Origin: Streptomyces spiramyceticus
GTDB taxonomy: Bacteria > Actinomycetota > Actinomycetes > Streptomycetales > Streptomycetaceae
Length of the DNA: 64,000 bases
Direction: 5' to 3'
Assembly (NCBI RefSeq): GCF_028807635.1
Contig: NZ_JARBAX010000002.1
Location: 1,240,001-1,304,000 of the forward strand
Each line of letters starts with the position of its first letter. The stretch's first letter is position 1. Below, piece by piece: positions 42,257 to 51,436 of this stretch. The notes beneath the pieces are model-generated. The model saw only the letters and a program-made list of their open reading frames with translations. It ran no database searches and had not been told where the DNA came from. A program made the translations under genes and the position numbers.

Positions 42257-43670
42257 CCACCCTCCCGGCAAGAGCCACCGGGGGCAGGAAGTCGCGTACG
42301 AGCGTGCGGTGCCACCAGGCGTGCGTGGCCCGCAACTCGTCCCACGTCGTGTAGCGGTACCGATAGACGCGGGCCCGGATGTGGGTCGGCGGGGCGTCGG
42401 GGAAGGGGTTCTCGCGCAGCAGCCGCAGGGTCGCCGGATCACCCGTCAGCAGCCGTTCGACGAACGGGCCGAACCACGAGTGCGCGTACGCCGGAGAGAG
42501 CGCCGCGAACCACACCATCCAGTCGAGCCGCAGATGATACGGCGCGAACTGGCGCGGCAGCCGCAGCGGATCGCCCGGCTTGCCCTTGAAGCCGTACTCG
42601 CGCCACACCGTTCCGGCGTGGACCACCGGTTCGTCCGTACCCTCGACGACGATCTCGTGGCGGACGCGGCTGATGCTGCCGAAGGCGCCGTACGTATTGA
42701 CCAGATGGAACGGATCGTACGAGCGGTTCATGGCCTGGTGCCGCGAGAGCAGATTGCGGGCGGGCCGGTAACTGAGCCCGAGCAGCAGTGCTGTGACGGC
42801 GATGACCAGCACTTCGTACCAGAGCGGGGAGGCCGGGAGGGCGGGCGGATCGGCGATGAAGGAGCCGTCGATCGCGGACAGGGCGAGGACGATCGTCAGC
42901 CAGTTCAGCCAGGCGAAATTGCCGGACAGGACCAGCCACAACTGCGTCACGACAATCAGGCAGGCTGCCACGCTCGCGACCGGCTGAGGAGTGAAGAGGA
43001 GGACCGGGACGAGGAGTTGGGTCACGTGGTTGGCGGCGACCTCGATCCGGTGGAAGAGCTTGGGCAGATGGTGGAAGAACCAGCTCAGCGGGCCCGGCAT
43101 CGGCTGAGTTTCGTGGTGGTAGTACAGGCAGGTCAGGTCCCGCCAGCAGCGATCGCCCCGCCATTTGATCAGCCCGGCGCCGAACTCGACGCGGAAGAGC
43201 AGCCAGCGGATCAGCCACAGCACCAGGACGGGCGGGGCGGTGCGCTCGTTGCCGAGGAAGACGGCCAGGAATCCGGCCTCCAGGAGCAGGGACTCCCAGC
43301 CGAAGCCGTACCAGGTCTGCCCGACGTTGACGATGGACAGGTACAGCCCCCACAGCGCCGCCCACATCAGCATCGCTGTCCACAGTGGCAGTTCATCGGC
43401 CGCGCCTGCGGCGAGCGCGGCCGCGAGCAGGCAGCCCGTCCAGGCGCAGGCCGCGAAGAAGCGGTCGGAGTAGTGGAGGCGGAAGAGTGTGGGCGCAGCA
43501 CGCCACGGCACGCGCTGGAGGTAGGCGGGCACAGGCAGGATGCCGTTGGCGCCGATGAGCGCGCGGAACTGGAGGGCTGCGCCGAGGAAGGCGACGAGGT
43601 ACACGGCGGCGAGAGCCCGCTGGAAGACCAGGCGGCTCAGCCAGTAGTCGGGTGCGGTGAACCACTCCAT
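42249..43670 (-). CDS. Lipase maturation factor family membrane protein
   Basis: A 473-residue polytopic protein of the LMF1/LMF2-like family (PF06762). Visible features are an N-terminal amphipathic helix with WLSRLVFQRALA, several helices, the conserved RVEFGAGLIKWRGD-CWRDLTCLYYHHETQPMPGPLSW block, LLSRHQAMNRSYDPFHLVNTYGAFGS, and the soluble C-terminal region with FKGKPGD and APYHLRLDW. In animals such proteins mature lipases; the bacterial role is not established. ATG at MEWFTAP. Confidence 0.9.
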   Translation of the reverse strand: MEWFTAPDYWLSRLVFQRALAAVYLVAFLGAALQFRALIGANGILPVPAYLQRVPWRAAPTLFRLHYSDRFFAACAWTGCLLAAALAAGAADELPLWTAMLMWAALWGLYLSIVNVGQTWYGFGWESLLLEAGFLAVFLGNERTAPPVLVLWLIRWLLFRVEFGAGLIKWRGDRCWRDLTCLYYHHETQPMPGPLSWFFHHLPKLFHRIEVAANHVTQLLVPVLLFTPQPVASVAACLIVVTQLWLVLSGNFAWLNWLTIVLALSAIDGSFIADPPALPASPLWYEVLVIAVTALLLGLSYRPARNLLSRHQAMNRSYDPFHLVNTYGAFGSISRVRHEIVVEGTDEPVVHAGTVWREYGFKGKPGDPLRLPRQFAPYHLRLDWMVWFAALSPAYAHSWFGPFVERLLTGDPATLRLLRENPFPDAPPTHIRARVYRYRYTTWDELRATHAWWHRTLVRDFLPPVALAGRVVK

Positions 43671-43742
43671 TGCCTCAAGTATCGGGGCGTGGGGGTGCGG
43701 GCGCCTGCGGCGGGCTTGTTCCCGGGCAGCCGCCCGCACCCC

Positions 43743-44249
43743 CTACCCCGCCGCGATCCGCCGCAGCGTCGCGCCCAGCCGTCGCGCGTACCAGCGTTGG
43801 CAAACAGGCACGATGGGCCCCGCCAGCCGCGTGTACCACCGCCCCGGCCTGCTGAACGCGGTGACCGTGAACCACACCGTCCCGTCGTCCGCCAGCTCGA
43901 CGACGAACGACTCCTCGCCGCACTCCGGATGGCCCCCGGTCGTCCCGTAGGCGAACCCCGTCCTGTCCGTCTCGTACGCCGTCCAGACCACCTCGCACGG
44001 CGCCGCGACCCGCAGCGGCCCCACGCCGATCGCGCACTCGACGGCCGCGCCCGGCTCGGCCCGTACCGCGTCGGCACGCACCCGTACGCCCGACTCCCGG
44101 TGCAGTCGCCAGGTGGTCACTGCCGCACCCGCCGCTTCGAAGGCCGGGCGGCCGGTGCCGATCCGGGTGCGGTGGTGGAGGTGGTTGTACCCGGCGGGCA
44201 GAACGCTCTGGCGGGTGCCGCCGACCTCGGGGTAGTTGAGGGTGCTCAT
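43743..44249 (-). CDS. DUF1990 family protein
   Basis: A 168-residue DUF1990 protein. LPAGYNHLHHRTRIGTGRPA opens the domain and YGTTGGHPECGEESFVVEL and FTVTAFSRPGRW are typical later blocks. The function is unknown, though a lipid-binding or START-like fold has been suggested for the family. The start overlaps the YndJ-like gene by 4 bp (ATGA), so the two are co-expressed behind the paired operators at 45.1 kb. Confidence 0.87.
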   Translation of the reverse strand: MSTLNYPEVGGTRQSVLPAGYNHLHHRTRIGTGRPAFEAAGAAVTTWRLHRESGVRVRADAVRAEPGAAVECAIGVGPLRVAAPCEVVWTAYETDRTGFAYGTTGGHPECGEESFVVELADDGTVWFTVTAFSRPGRWYTRLAGPIVPVCQRWYARRLGATLRRIAAG

Positions 44250-45070
44250 GCTGTTGTCGTCTCCTTGAGTCGTCGCCAGGCCAGCACCGCGCAGAGTGCG
44301 AAGCCGAGGGCGTTTCCCAGGCCGTGGGTCGCGGCCATCCAGGTCAGGGTGGGGTGCGGGATTCCGGTTGCCTCGCCGAGCGCCCAGCTCAGGGCGAGCA
44401 GCATGGTCGCGACGAGTACGGTCGCCGAGACGGCGAGCAGCGCCCTCGTGGTCCGGTCCTGCCGATCGTCGCGTACGTCCTGCCACGTCAGCAGGGCGAC
44501 CGCCCACATGCCCGCGGTCAGTACGAGCGCCCCCGCCAGTTCGGCCCAGTCGTCGATGAAGTACCCGGCGAGGACGAGCAGCGTGCCGAGCGGCACGCTC
44601 AGCGCGGCGAAGCGGCCGGCGGGCCGGCCGGGGACCGCCCGGCAGACGAGCCCGGCCACCAGCGCCGCCGCGAAACCGGCGAAGTGGAAATGCGGCACGG
44701 TGAGCGCCAGGATCTCCAGGTCGAAGCCGAACAGCTCGTGGCCCGACCGTTCCGCGACGAGCGCGAGCCCCGCGACCGACGGCGTCACGAGCGCGGTGAG
44801 CACGGCGATCTCGGCCGGGGCGAGCGAGCGCGTACGGGCGAGCCGTGGCGGGGCGTGCAGCGCGAGGGCTAGCGTGCCCAGCGCGTACACGACGGCGAGC
44901 GCGGTCGCGGTCCCGCCGCGCGGCAGCCACAGGGCGACGGCTCCGGGCACCGCGAGCAGCGGCCAGAGGCGCGTGATGCGGGCGAGACGGGGCGAGCCGA
45001 TCAGGCGCAGGCCCATGGGCACGACGACGAGCATGCCGAGCATCACGATCAGGTTGACCAGTGCGGACAT
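44246..45070 (-). CDS. YndJ-like integral membrane protein
   Basis: A 274-residue protein with eight to nine transmembrane helices, LTVPHFHFAGFAAAL in the middle and TLTWMAATHGLGNALGFAL near the end, both typical of YndJ family proteins, which often sit beside DUF1990 genes. Function unknown. The ATG at 45070 with a GGGGGG ribosome-binding site is preferred over an upstream TTG at 45100 that would place coding sequence over an operator palindrome. Confidence 0.83.
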   Translation of the reverse strand: MSALVNLIVMLGMLVVVPMGLRLIGSPRLARITRLWPLLAVPGAVALWLPRGGTATALAVVYALGTLALALHAPPRLARTRSLAPAEIAVLTALVTPSVAGLALVAERSGHELFGFDLEILALTVPHFHFAGFAAALVAGLVCRAVPGRPAGRFAALSVPLGTLLVLAGYFIDDWAELAGALVLTAGMWAVALLTWQDVRDDRQDRTTRALLAVSATVLVATMLLALSWALGEATGIPHPTLTWMAATHGLGNALGFALCAVLAWRRLKETTTA

Positions 45071-45086
45071 CGCGAACCCCCCAGAT

Positions 45087-45141
45087 TTGAACACGTTCAA
45101 GTGGCGAGGATGACCTTACGGCTTCATTTGAACGCGTTCAA
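45087..45141. promoter_or_regulatory. Paired TTGAAC-N2-GTTCAA operators
   Basis: Two palindromes, TTGAACACGTTCAA (45087-45100) and TTGAACGCGTTCAA (45128-45141), have starts 41 bp apart (about four helical turns) and share the right flank GTNGCGAG. They lie between the YndJ/DUF1990 operon and the divergent lipoprotein gene. The symmetry is typical of TetR-family operators; no such regulator is encoded in the window. Confidence 0.72.
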
Positions 45142-45215
45142 GTCGCGAGGTGTGCCGGGGTGCGGCAGACAATTGGGGGACGCGACGGCTCGGGGCAACG
45201 ATTCGGGAGTTCGTT

Positions 45216-46070
45216 GTGCGCTCACCCAGACGTCGGCCTGCCCTGGCCGCCGCGGTCGTGGCCGCCGGACTCGCCGCCGCCGGATGCGGCGGCGGGAACG
45301 GCAGGAGCGCCGACGACGCGATGGCACCGCAGGAGGTGATCCTCCAGCCGGCCGCGGCACCGGGCCCCGACCCCTTCACGGAGTCGACGGCCAGGAAGAG
45401 CGCCGAAACCGTCCCGGCGCCGAGCACGGACAGGAATCCGAGCCCGGTGAGCAGTACGTCGCCCGTGGCGCAGGAGCTGAGCAGCATCCCCGGTTCGACA
45501 CCCGGCCTGTACGGCGGCACGCACTCCGTCGCCAGCTGCGATGTCGAGCGGCAAATCCACTTCCTCACCGAGGACTCCGCCAGGCGCCGCGTCTTCGCCC
45601 AGGTGAGCGGCGTAGACCCCAATGGCGTCCCCGGCTACCTGCGCGGCCTCACCCCGGTCGTCCTGCGCGCCGATGCCCGCGTGACGAATCATGGCTACAC
45701 CAGCGGCACCGCCACCGGTTTCCAGGCCGTACTCCAGGCCGGCACCGCGGTGCTCGTCGACGCCCACGGGGCGCCGCGCGTGCGGTGCGCCTGCGGAAAC
45801 CCGCTGCTTCCGCCCACCAGCGGCACAGGAAAGGTGATGCACCGGGGGCAGCCGTGGCCGGGATACCGGCCCGACCGGGTCGCGGTCGTCAAGCCCGTGA
45901 CGCAGCCGATCGACGTCCTGATGATCGTCGACGTCGTCAGCAACACCTGGATCGAGCGCAAGGCGGGCGACGACTGCCGCCAGGACAGGACATCCGACGC
46001 GGGGCCGATCCCACCACCGCCCTCGAACGACGTACTGCCTCCTCCGCCGGGCGGCGACGGCGCCTCCTGA
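45216..46070 (+). CDS. Secreted lipoprotein of unknown function (DUF6777-like)
   Basis: A 284-residue lipoprotein. RSPRRRP and a hydrophobic stretch end at the lipobox LAAAGC, followed by a Ser/Pro/Thr-rich linker. The folded part (about 85-250) has GLYGGTHSVASCDVERQIHF and VDAHGAPRVRCACGNPLLPP with three cysteines, and VVSNTWIERKAGDDC. The tail is proline-rich. It matches a common actinobacterial surface lipoprotein family, from memory. GTG start, GGGAG 6 nt upstream; it is divergent from the YndJ operon and may share its operators. Confidence 0.78.
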   Translation: MRSPRRRPALAAAVVAAGLAAAGCGGGNGRSADDAMAPQEVILQPAAAPGPDPFTESTARKSAETVPAPSTDRNPSPVSSTSPVAQELSSIPGSTPGLYGGTHSVASCDVERQIHFLTEDSARRRVFAQVSGVDPNGVPGYLRGLTPVVLRADARVTNHGYTSGTATGFQAVLQAGTAVLVDAHGAPRVRCACGNPLLPPTSGTGKVMHRGQPWPGYRPDRVAVVKPVTQPIDVLMIVDVVSNTWIERKAGDDCRQDRTSDAGPIPPPPSNDVLPPPPGGDGAS

Positions 46071-46120
46071 ACGGCTCCGATCCGGTCGAGGAATCGGGCA
46101 AATGATGGCAAGGTGGCAGC

Positions 46121-48187
46121 ATGGTTGATCGGGAAGTGAGCTCCCTTTCGCTTCCGGACGACTGGCCCGCCCACCCGGATCTGAGCATGGCCCTCAATCG
46201 CATGGGCTGTTTCGACTGGGATCTGGACAGCGGACTGCTGTACATGGACGAGGCTGCTCTCGATGTGTTCGACATGGCTCACGACGAATACAGCGGCCGT
46301 CCGGAGGACCTCGCGTCACGTGTGACGCCGAGCGAGGGTGCCCGGCTCGACGCGCTCGTCGCCGAAGCGCTCAAGAACGGCAGTTCCACCTACGGTGCCT
46401 ACTTCCGCATACGCACCCGCGAGGGGGGCCTGCGATGGAGCCACACCCAGGGCTCCATCGGCCGTGACAGCACCGGCCGCCCCCGCCGCATCATCGGCAT
46501 CGTCCGCGACGCCACCCAGGAGCTCGCCGACTCGACCGCCCGCGTCGAACAGGACGCGGACCGCCGCCGCAGGACCAGCGTCGTACAGGGCACCACGGCC
46601 GCCCTCGCGCACGCGCGCACCGTGCAGGACGTCATCGACGTACTCAATGACTCCCAGGGCCTGGAGAACCTCGGCGCCGCCAGTCTGGTGGTGGGCCTGG
46701 TCGAGGCGGGCCGCATCCATCTCGTCGCCGACGGCCCCTACGGTTCCTTCGTGCCGGGCACCCGCTACACCCGGATCGACGAGCAGTACCCGATGAGCGA
46801 GGTGGTCCGTACCCTCAGGCCCCGTTTCATCGAGTCGGCGGAGGACTTCGCCGACTCCTACCCGATTCTGTGGCCGCACATCAAGGGTCTCGGCATCACC
46901 TCCGCCGCCTACCTGCCGCTGATCGCCCAGGCCCGCCCCATCGGCGCGATCGGCCTCCTCTACAGCGACAGGACGGGCTTCACCGCCGACGAGCGCAATG
47001 TGCTGATCGCCCTCGGCAGCAGCATCGCGCAGAGCATCCAGCGGGCCATGCTCTTCGAGCAGGACAAGGACCTGGCGGCAGGGCTGCAGCAGGCGATGCT
47101 GCCGCGCCGTATCCCCGCCGTCCCCGGGGCGCAGATCGCGGTCCGCTACCGCTCCGCCCGCCTCGGCCGCGACATCGGCGGTGACTGGTACGACGTCATC
47201 CCGCTGCCCGGCGGCCGGGTCGGCGCGGTCATCGGCGACGTACAGGGTCATGACACGCACGCCGCCGCCGTCATGGGGCAGCTGCGCATCGTGCTGCGGG
47301 CCTACGCCGCCGAGGGGCACACCCCCGCCACCGTCATGGCCCGCGCCTCGGTGTTCCTGGACGAGCTGGACACCGAACGCTTCGCCACCTGTACGTACGC
47401 CGAGGCCGACCTGAGCACCGGCGTTGTCCAGCTCGTCCGCGCAGGGCACATCGACCCGCTGCTGCGGCTCGCCGACGGCAGCTGCCGCAGGCTGCCCGTC
47501 GAGGGCGGCATGCCGCTCGGCCTCTCCGCCGAGTTCGGGCAGCTCGAATACCCCGTCACCACCATCGAACTCGACCCGGGCCAGACCCTGCTGCTGTGCA
47601 CCGACGGCCTGGTGGAACAGCCGGGCGCCGATCTCGACGACGGCATGCAGATGCTGTCCGCCATGGTCCGCACCGGGCCGCGCGACCTCCAGCAGCTCGC
47701 CGACAAGCTCTGCGAGGTCGTCGACGAGCGGGGCGGCGAGGACGATGTGGCGCTGCTGCTCCTGCGCCGCAAGGGCGCGGACCTGCCGCAGACCGGCGGG
47801 CGCCTCCAGCAGCATGTCGCGCAGAACGATCCCGAGGCGCTGAGCTCCGCGCGGCACATGATCCGGGCGGCGGTACGGGCCTGGGGTGCGCGGGAGCGCT
47901 CGGACGAGATCGAGCTGGCCGCGGACGAGCTGATGACCAACGCGCTGCTGCACACGGACGGCGGAGCTGTCATCACGGCCCGGGTGCTGACCGGGGCGCA
48001 GCGCAGGCTGCGCGTCGAGGTGGACGACCGCTCCAGTGTTCTGCCACGCCGCCGGGAGGCGGGGGAGGCGGGCGTCTCGGGGCGGGGGCTGATGCTGGTC
48101 GACCGGCTGGCGGACGTGTGGGGCGTGGAGTCGAGGGGAAACGGCAAGTGCGTCTGGTGCGAGTTCGTGGTGCCTGAGCGGCACTGA
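46121..48187 (+). CDS. PAS-GAF-SpoIIE phosphatase with HATPase domain
   Basis: A 688-residue signalling protein: PAS domain (about 25-145, FDWDLDSGLLYMDEAAL), GAF domain (about 165-315), PP2C-type SpoIIE phosphatase (about 330-545, with DIGGDWYDV and GDVQGHD metal-site motifs) and a C-terminal RsbW-like ATPase domain (about 560-688, AADELMTNALLHT). Such Streptomyces proteins likely dephosphorylate anti-anti-sigma factors and may phosphorylate them too, linking a sensed signal to alternative sigma factors. No sigma or anti-anti-sigma gene is adjacent. ATG start, 50 bp after the lipoprotein gene. Confidence 0.93.
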   Translation: MVDREVSSLSLPDDWPAHPDLSMALNRMGCFDWDLDSGLLYMDEAALDVFDMAHDEYSGRPEDLASRVTPSEGARLDALVAEALKNGSSTYGAYFRIRTREGGLRWSHTQGSIGRDSTGRPRRIIGIVRDATQELADSTARVEQDADRRRRTSVVQGTTAALAHARTVQDVIDVLNDSQGLENLGAASLVVGLVEAGRIHLVADGPYGSFVPGTRYTRIDEQYPMSEVVRTLRPRFIESAEDFADSYPILWPHIKGLGITSAAYLPLIAQARPIGAIGLLYSDRTGFTADERNVLIALGSSIAQSIQRAMLFEQDKDLAAGLQQAMLPRRIPAVPGAQIAVRYRSARLGRDIGGDWYDVIPLPGGRVGAVIGDVQGHDTHAAAVMGQLRIVLRAYAAEGHTPATVMARASVFLDELDTERFATCTYAEADLSTGVVQLVRAGHIDPLLRLADGSCRRLPVEGGMPLGLSAEFGQLEYPVTTIELDPGQTLLLCTDGLVEQPGADLDDGMQMLSAMVRTGPRDLQQLADKLCEVVDERGGEDDVALLLLRRKGADLPQTGGRLQQHVAQNDPEALSSARHMIRAAVRAWGARERSDEIELAADELMTNALLHTDGGAVITARVLTGAQRRLRVEVDDRSSVLPRRREAGEAGVSGRGLMLVDRLADVWGVESRGNGKCVWCEFVVPERH

Positions 48188-48195
48188 GCAGACCT

Positions 48196-48257
48196 GACCG
48201 TACCGTTCGGTAACGGTGTGTGTTGCGGACGTACTTGACCGTAACCGATCGTTCGGG
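48196..48257. promoter_or_regulatory. Related GACCGTA...TTCGG elements upstream of the acyltransferase
   Basis: GACCGTACCGTTCGGTAACGGT contains ACCGTTCGGT, a perfect palindrome nested in ACCGT/ACGGT arms. At 48238-48257 a variant, GACCGTAACCGATCGTTCGG, recurs. Symmetry and duplication suggest a regulator-binding region for the gene at 48302. Confidence 0.4.
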
Positions 48258-48301
48258 ATTGACTGCGCTCTCCCACTCGCCTCCAATGACGTGAGGGCTC
48301 C

Positions 48302-49645
48302 TTGAGCACCGAGCTTCTGGCACCTCTTGACCTGGCGTTCTGGCACCTCGAATCCACCGAGCACCCGATGCACCTCGGCGCGCTCGCCCTCTTCGAGGGC
48401 CATGCCGACGCCGATGCCGACACGGTCGCTGCGCTCCTCGCCGAGCGCGCCGCCGCGATTCCCCGGCTGAAAATGCGCGTACGCGACGTCCTGCTGCCTG
48501 TCGGCGGCGCGGCCTGGTCCACGGCCAAGGACTTCGACGTACGCCGCCACGTCCGGCAGATCCGGCTCCCCGACGGCGACTTCGCCGCCCACGCCACCCA
48601 CATCGCCGGGGAACTGATGGAACAGCCGCTCGAACGCGGCCTGCCGCCCTGGGAGATGTACGTCCTCACGGGCGGCACCGCCCCCGGCCCCTTCGCCGTC
48701 CTCGTCAAACTCCACCACGCCCTGGCCGACGGCATGCGCGCCGTCGCCATCGGCGCCGGAATCTTCGACCAGATCGCGGGCGCCCGCGCCGCCGGTGCCC
48801 GCCGCGAGCGCAGCGTGCCGCCACGGTCCTGGCTGGCGGGCCCGCGCCAGGTCGTCGGCTTCGCCCGCGACCGCATCGAGGAGGTGGGCCGGGCCGTCGG
48901 CATCGGCGCGGACGTGCTCCGGGCCAGCCGACTCGACCTGTGGGGAGCCGGGGCCCTCGCGGCCGGCTCCAGCGGAACGCGGCGGCTCGGCACCGCCGTG
49001 CTCGGCCTCGACGACGTACTCAAGATCCGCAGGGTGGCGGGAGGCACGGCCAACGACGTGCTGCTCGCCGTCGTCGCGGGCGCCCTGCGCCGCTGGATGC
49101 TGGAGCGCGGCGAGCCGCTGCCCGGCGCGGACCCGCGTGCCCTGGTGCCCGTGTCCCGGCGCCGGCCCGGCAGCCCGGCGGGCTCCGGCAACAAACTCTC
49201 CGCCTACCTCCTCGGGCTGCCCGTCTCCGAGCCGGACGCCTGGGCGCGGCTCACCTCGGTCCGCGCCGCCATGGACCGCAACAAGGCCCAGGGGCCGGGG
49301 CGCGGCGCCGGAGCGGTCGCCGTACTCGCCGATCAACTCCCGCCGCTCGCGCACCGGTTCGGCGCCCCGATCGCGGGCAGTGCGGCCCGGTTGCTCTTCG
49401 ACGTCCTCGTCACGAGTGTGCCGCTGCCCCGCTCGACGCTCTCGCTGGGCGGCAGCCCGCTGCGCCAGATCTACCCGATGGCGCCGCTGGCTCGCGGCCA
49501 GTCCCTGGCCGTCGCCCTGTCGACGTACGGCGGGCAGGTGCACGTCGGCCTCGTCGCCGACGCCAAGGCGGTGCCCGACCTGGACCGGCTGGCCGGGAGC
49601 ATGAACGACGAGCTGGCCGCACTCCTGCGAGCCGCCACCGGCTGA
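48302..49645 (+). CDS. Wax ester synthase / diacylglycerol acyltransferase (WS/DGAT)
   Basis: A 447-residue bifunctional acyltransferase that makes triacylglycerol or wax esters for storage. The catalytic HHxxxDG motif is KLHHALADGM (His138, His139, Asp143). PLDLAFWHLES opens the condensation-like fold, and NDVLLAVVAGALRRWM and the late LFDVLVTSVPLP (N-terminal and C-terminal halves) are conserved. Start TTG with GAGGG 8 nt upstream. Confidence 0.9.
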   Translation: MSTELLAPLDLAFWHLESTEHPMHLGALALFEGHADADADTVAALLAERAAAIPRLKMRVRDVLLPVGGAAWSTAKDFDVRRHVRQIRLPDGDFAAHATHIAGELMEQPLERGLPPWEMYVLTGGTAPGPFAVLVKLHHALADGMRAVAIGAGIFDQIAGARAAGARRERSVPPRSWLAGPRQVVGFARDRIEEVGRAVGIGADVLRASRLDLWGAGALAAGSSGTRRLGTAVLGLDDVLKIRRVAGGTANDVLLAVVAGALRRWMLERGEPLPGADPRALVPVSRRRPGSPAGSGNKLSAYLLGLPVSEPDAWARLTSVRAAMDRNKAQGPGRGAGAVAVLADQLPPLAHRFGAPIAGSAARLLFDVLVTSVPLPRSTLSLGGSPLRQIYPMAPLARGQSLAVALSTYGGQVHVGLVADAKAVPDLDRLAGSMNDELAALLRAATG

Positions 49646-49659
49646 GGCACGCTGGAAAC

Positions 49660-50520
49660 ATGCCTGAGCTGCCGGAAGTGGAAGCACTGCGAGAGTTCCT
49701 CGACGCGCACTTGGTCCGACGGGAGATCGCCCGGGTCCTCCCGGTCGCTGTCAGCGTCCTCAAGACGTACGACCCGCCGCTCTCCGCGCTGGAGGGCGCC
49801 ACCGTCACCGCCGTCGCCCGGCACGGCAAGTTCCTCGACATCGGCGCGGGCGGCCTGCACCTGGTGACACACCTGGCCCGCGCGGGCTGGCTCCACTGGA
49901 AGGACGAACTGCCGGCCGCCCCGCCCCGCCCCGGCAAAGGCCCCCTGGCCCTGCGCGTCGCCCTCACCGGCGGGGCGGGCTTCGACCTCACCGAGGCGGG
50001 CACGAAGAAGAGCCTCGCCGTGTACGTCGTACGCGACCCCGCCGACGTACCCGGCATCGCACGGCTGGGCCCGGACCCGCTGGCCGAGGACTTCGGCCGC
50101 GCCGACTTCGCGGCGCTGCTCGACGGTGAACGGCGCCAGCTCAAGGGCGCGTTGCGCGACCAGAGCCTCATCGCCGGGATCGGCAACGCGTACAGCGACG
50201 AGATCCTGCACGCCGCGAAGATGTCCCCGTTCAGGCCCGTCGCGAACCTCACCGAGGACGAGATCACGACGCTGTACGAGGCGATGCGCACCACGCTGGC
50301 GGAGGCGGTCGAGCGCTCGCACGGGCTCGCCGCGGGCCGGCTGAAGGCGGAGAAGAAGAGCGGACTGAGGGTCCACGGCCGGACCGGCGAACCGTGCCCG
50401 GTCTGCGGCGACACCATCCGGGAAGTGTCCTTCAGCGACTCGTCGCTGCAGTACTGCCCGACGTGCCAGACGGGCGGCAAGCCACTCGCGGACCGTCGGC
50501 TGTCGAGGCTGCTCAAGTAA
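49660..50520 (+). CDS. Fpg/Nei family DNA glycosylase
   Basis: A 286-residue base-excision repair enzyme. After Met removal the N-terminal Pro2-Glu3 (MPELPEVE) is the Schiff-base catalytic pair. The H2TH domain holds LIAGIGNAYSDEIL and MSPF. The C-terminal zinc finger uses CPVCG and CPTCQ. The SLQYCPTCQTGGK form is common in actinobacterial Fpg/Nei family proteins rather than classical MutM. ATG preceded by GGA, 14 bp after the acyltransferase stop. Confidence 0.92.
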   Translation: MPELPEVEALREFLDAHLVRREIARVLPVAVSVLKTYDPPLSALEGATVTAVARHGKFLDIGAGGLHLVTHLARAGWLHWKDELPAAPPRPGKGPLALRVALTGGAGFDLTEAGTKKSLAVYVVRDPADVPGIARLGPDPLAEDFGRADFAALLDGERRQLKGALRDQSLIAGIGNAYSDEILHAAKMSPFRPVANLTEDEITTLYEAMRTTLAEAVERSHGLAAGRLKAEKKSGLRVHGRTGEPCPVCGDTIREVSFSDSSLQYCPTCQTGGKPLADRRLSRLLK

Positions 50521-50585
50521 CACCCGGTCAAGTAATACCCAGCCCGCGCGAACGCCCGCTCGCCCGGTCCCGAGAGCCCGACGCC

Positions 50586-50605
50586 CGGGCCCCGGTCCGG
50601 GCCCG
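50586..50605. terminator. Hairpin between convergent glycosylase and anti-sigma genes
   Basis: CGGGCCC and GGGCCCG with a 6 nt loop, 1 bp from the anti-sigma factor stop. Confidence 0.5.
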
Positions 50606-50606
50606 C

Positions 50607-51296
50607 TCACGCTTCGATCGTGACCAGGCGCATCCCGTCCAGTGTGCGCACCTCGAAGCGGTCTATCTCGGCGCCGTGCAGCGCGGCGCCGCCCTCCGTG
50701 CGCAGTGGATCCTCGTGGCCCCTGGTGTCCGGGAAGCCGTAACCGCCGGCGGGCACCGCCCACGTGGTGACCGTCTGCTCCTTGCCGTCCTTGCCGACCG
50801 CTACGAGCTTGCACGTCAAAGGGCCCTTCACCCGCGCCAGTTCGAGGCCGACCCCCGACCCCCAGCCCCGCTCCTGGAGTGCGACGGTTGCCGAGACGCC
50901 CGTTGCCGGGTCCGTGGCGGCGTACCGGCGTACCGAATCATCCCCGGGATCCTGGGTCTGAAGGCCCAGCACCGCCACCGGTGCGGCGATGATCAGCGCC
51001 GCCGCCGCGGAGATCAGCCGCAAACGGCGCCTGCCACTGCGCCGCCGCCCCGTCTCGATCGCGTCCAGCAGCTGGTTGAGCAGCGTGGGCCTGGGCGGCT
51101 CCGGCAGGAGGACGCCGTGGGCGCCGGCAGGGTGCGCGAACGCGGCCAGCGCCGATTCGAGTCCGGCGAACTCACTGAGCCGTACGGCGCAGGTGGCGCA
51201 GTCGGCCAGGTGTTCCTCGAAACGGAACGAATCCGCTGGATCGAGGACACCGAGCGCGTACGCGCCGACGTCCCGATGCCGCTGCTTCGGGCTCAT
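50607..51296 (-). CDS. Membrane-anchored zinc-finger anti-sigma factor
   Basis: A 229-residue RskA/zf-HC2-type protein. The zinc-binding anti-sigma domain has HLADCATC (His29, Cys33, Cys36). One transmembrane helix (LISAAAALIIAAPVAVLGL) and an extracellular RskA-like domain (about 115-229, VKGPLTCKLVAVGKDGKEQ) follow. It should hold an ECF sigma factor at the membrane and release it by regulated proteolysis. Unusually no sigma factor gene is directly adjacent; the nearest is at 56527-57060. ATG start at 51296. Confidence 0.9.
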   Translation of the reverse strand: MSPKQRHRDVGAYALGVLDPADSFRFEEHLADCATCAVRLSEFAGLESALAAFAHPAGAHGVLLPEPPRPTLLNQLLDAIETGRRRSGRRRLRLISAAAALIIAAPVAVLGLQTQDPGDDSVRRYAATDPATGVSATVALQERGWGSGVGLELARVKGPLTCKLVAVGKDGKEQTVTTWAVPAGGYGFPDTRGHEDPLRTEGGAALHGAEIDRFEVRTLDGMRLVTIEA

Positions 51297-51436
51297 GAGT
51301 CAGTTCCTTGTGGGGTGGGTCGCGTGGTTCATGGGGGGTGTGGCGGGCGTATCGGGCCCAGTCGTCCTCAGGTACGGAAATGAGCGCGTTTCTGCTCAGG
51401 TGCCGGTTGCCGGACACGTCTCCTAAACTCCGCACC

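Noticed and set aside
46316..49687. An 1123-codon minus-strand open frame
   Set aside because: It lies opposite the SpoIIE phosphatase and wax ester synthase, both with full motif sets, and shows only Gly/Ala/Arg/His-rich sequence.
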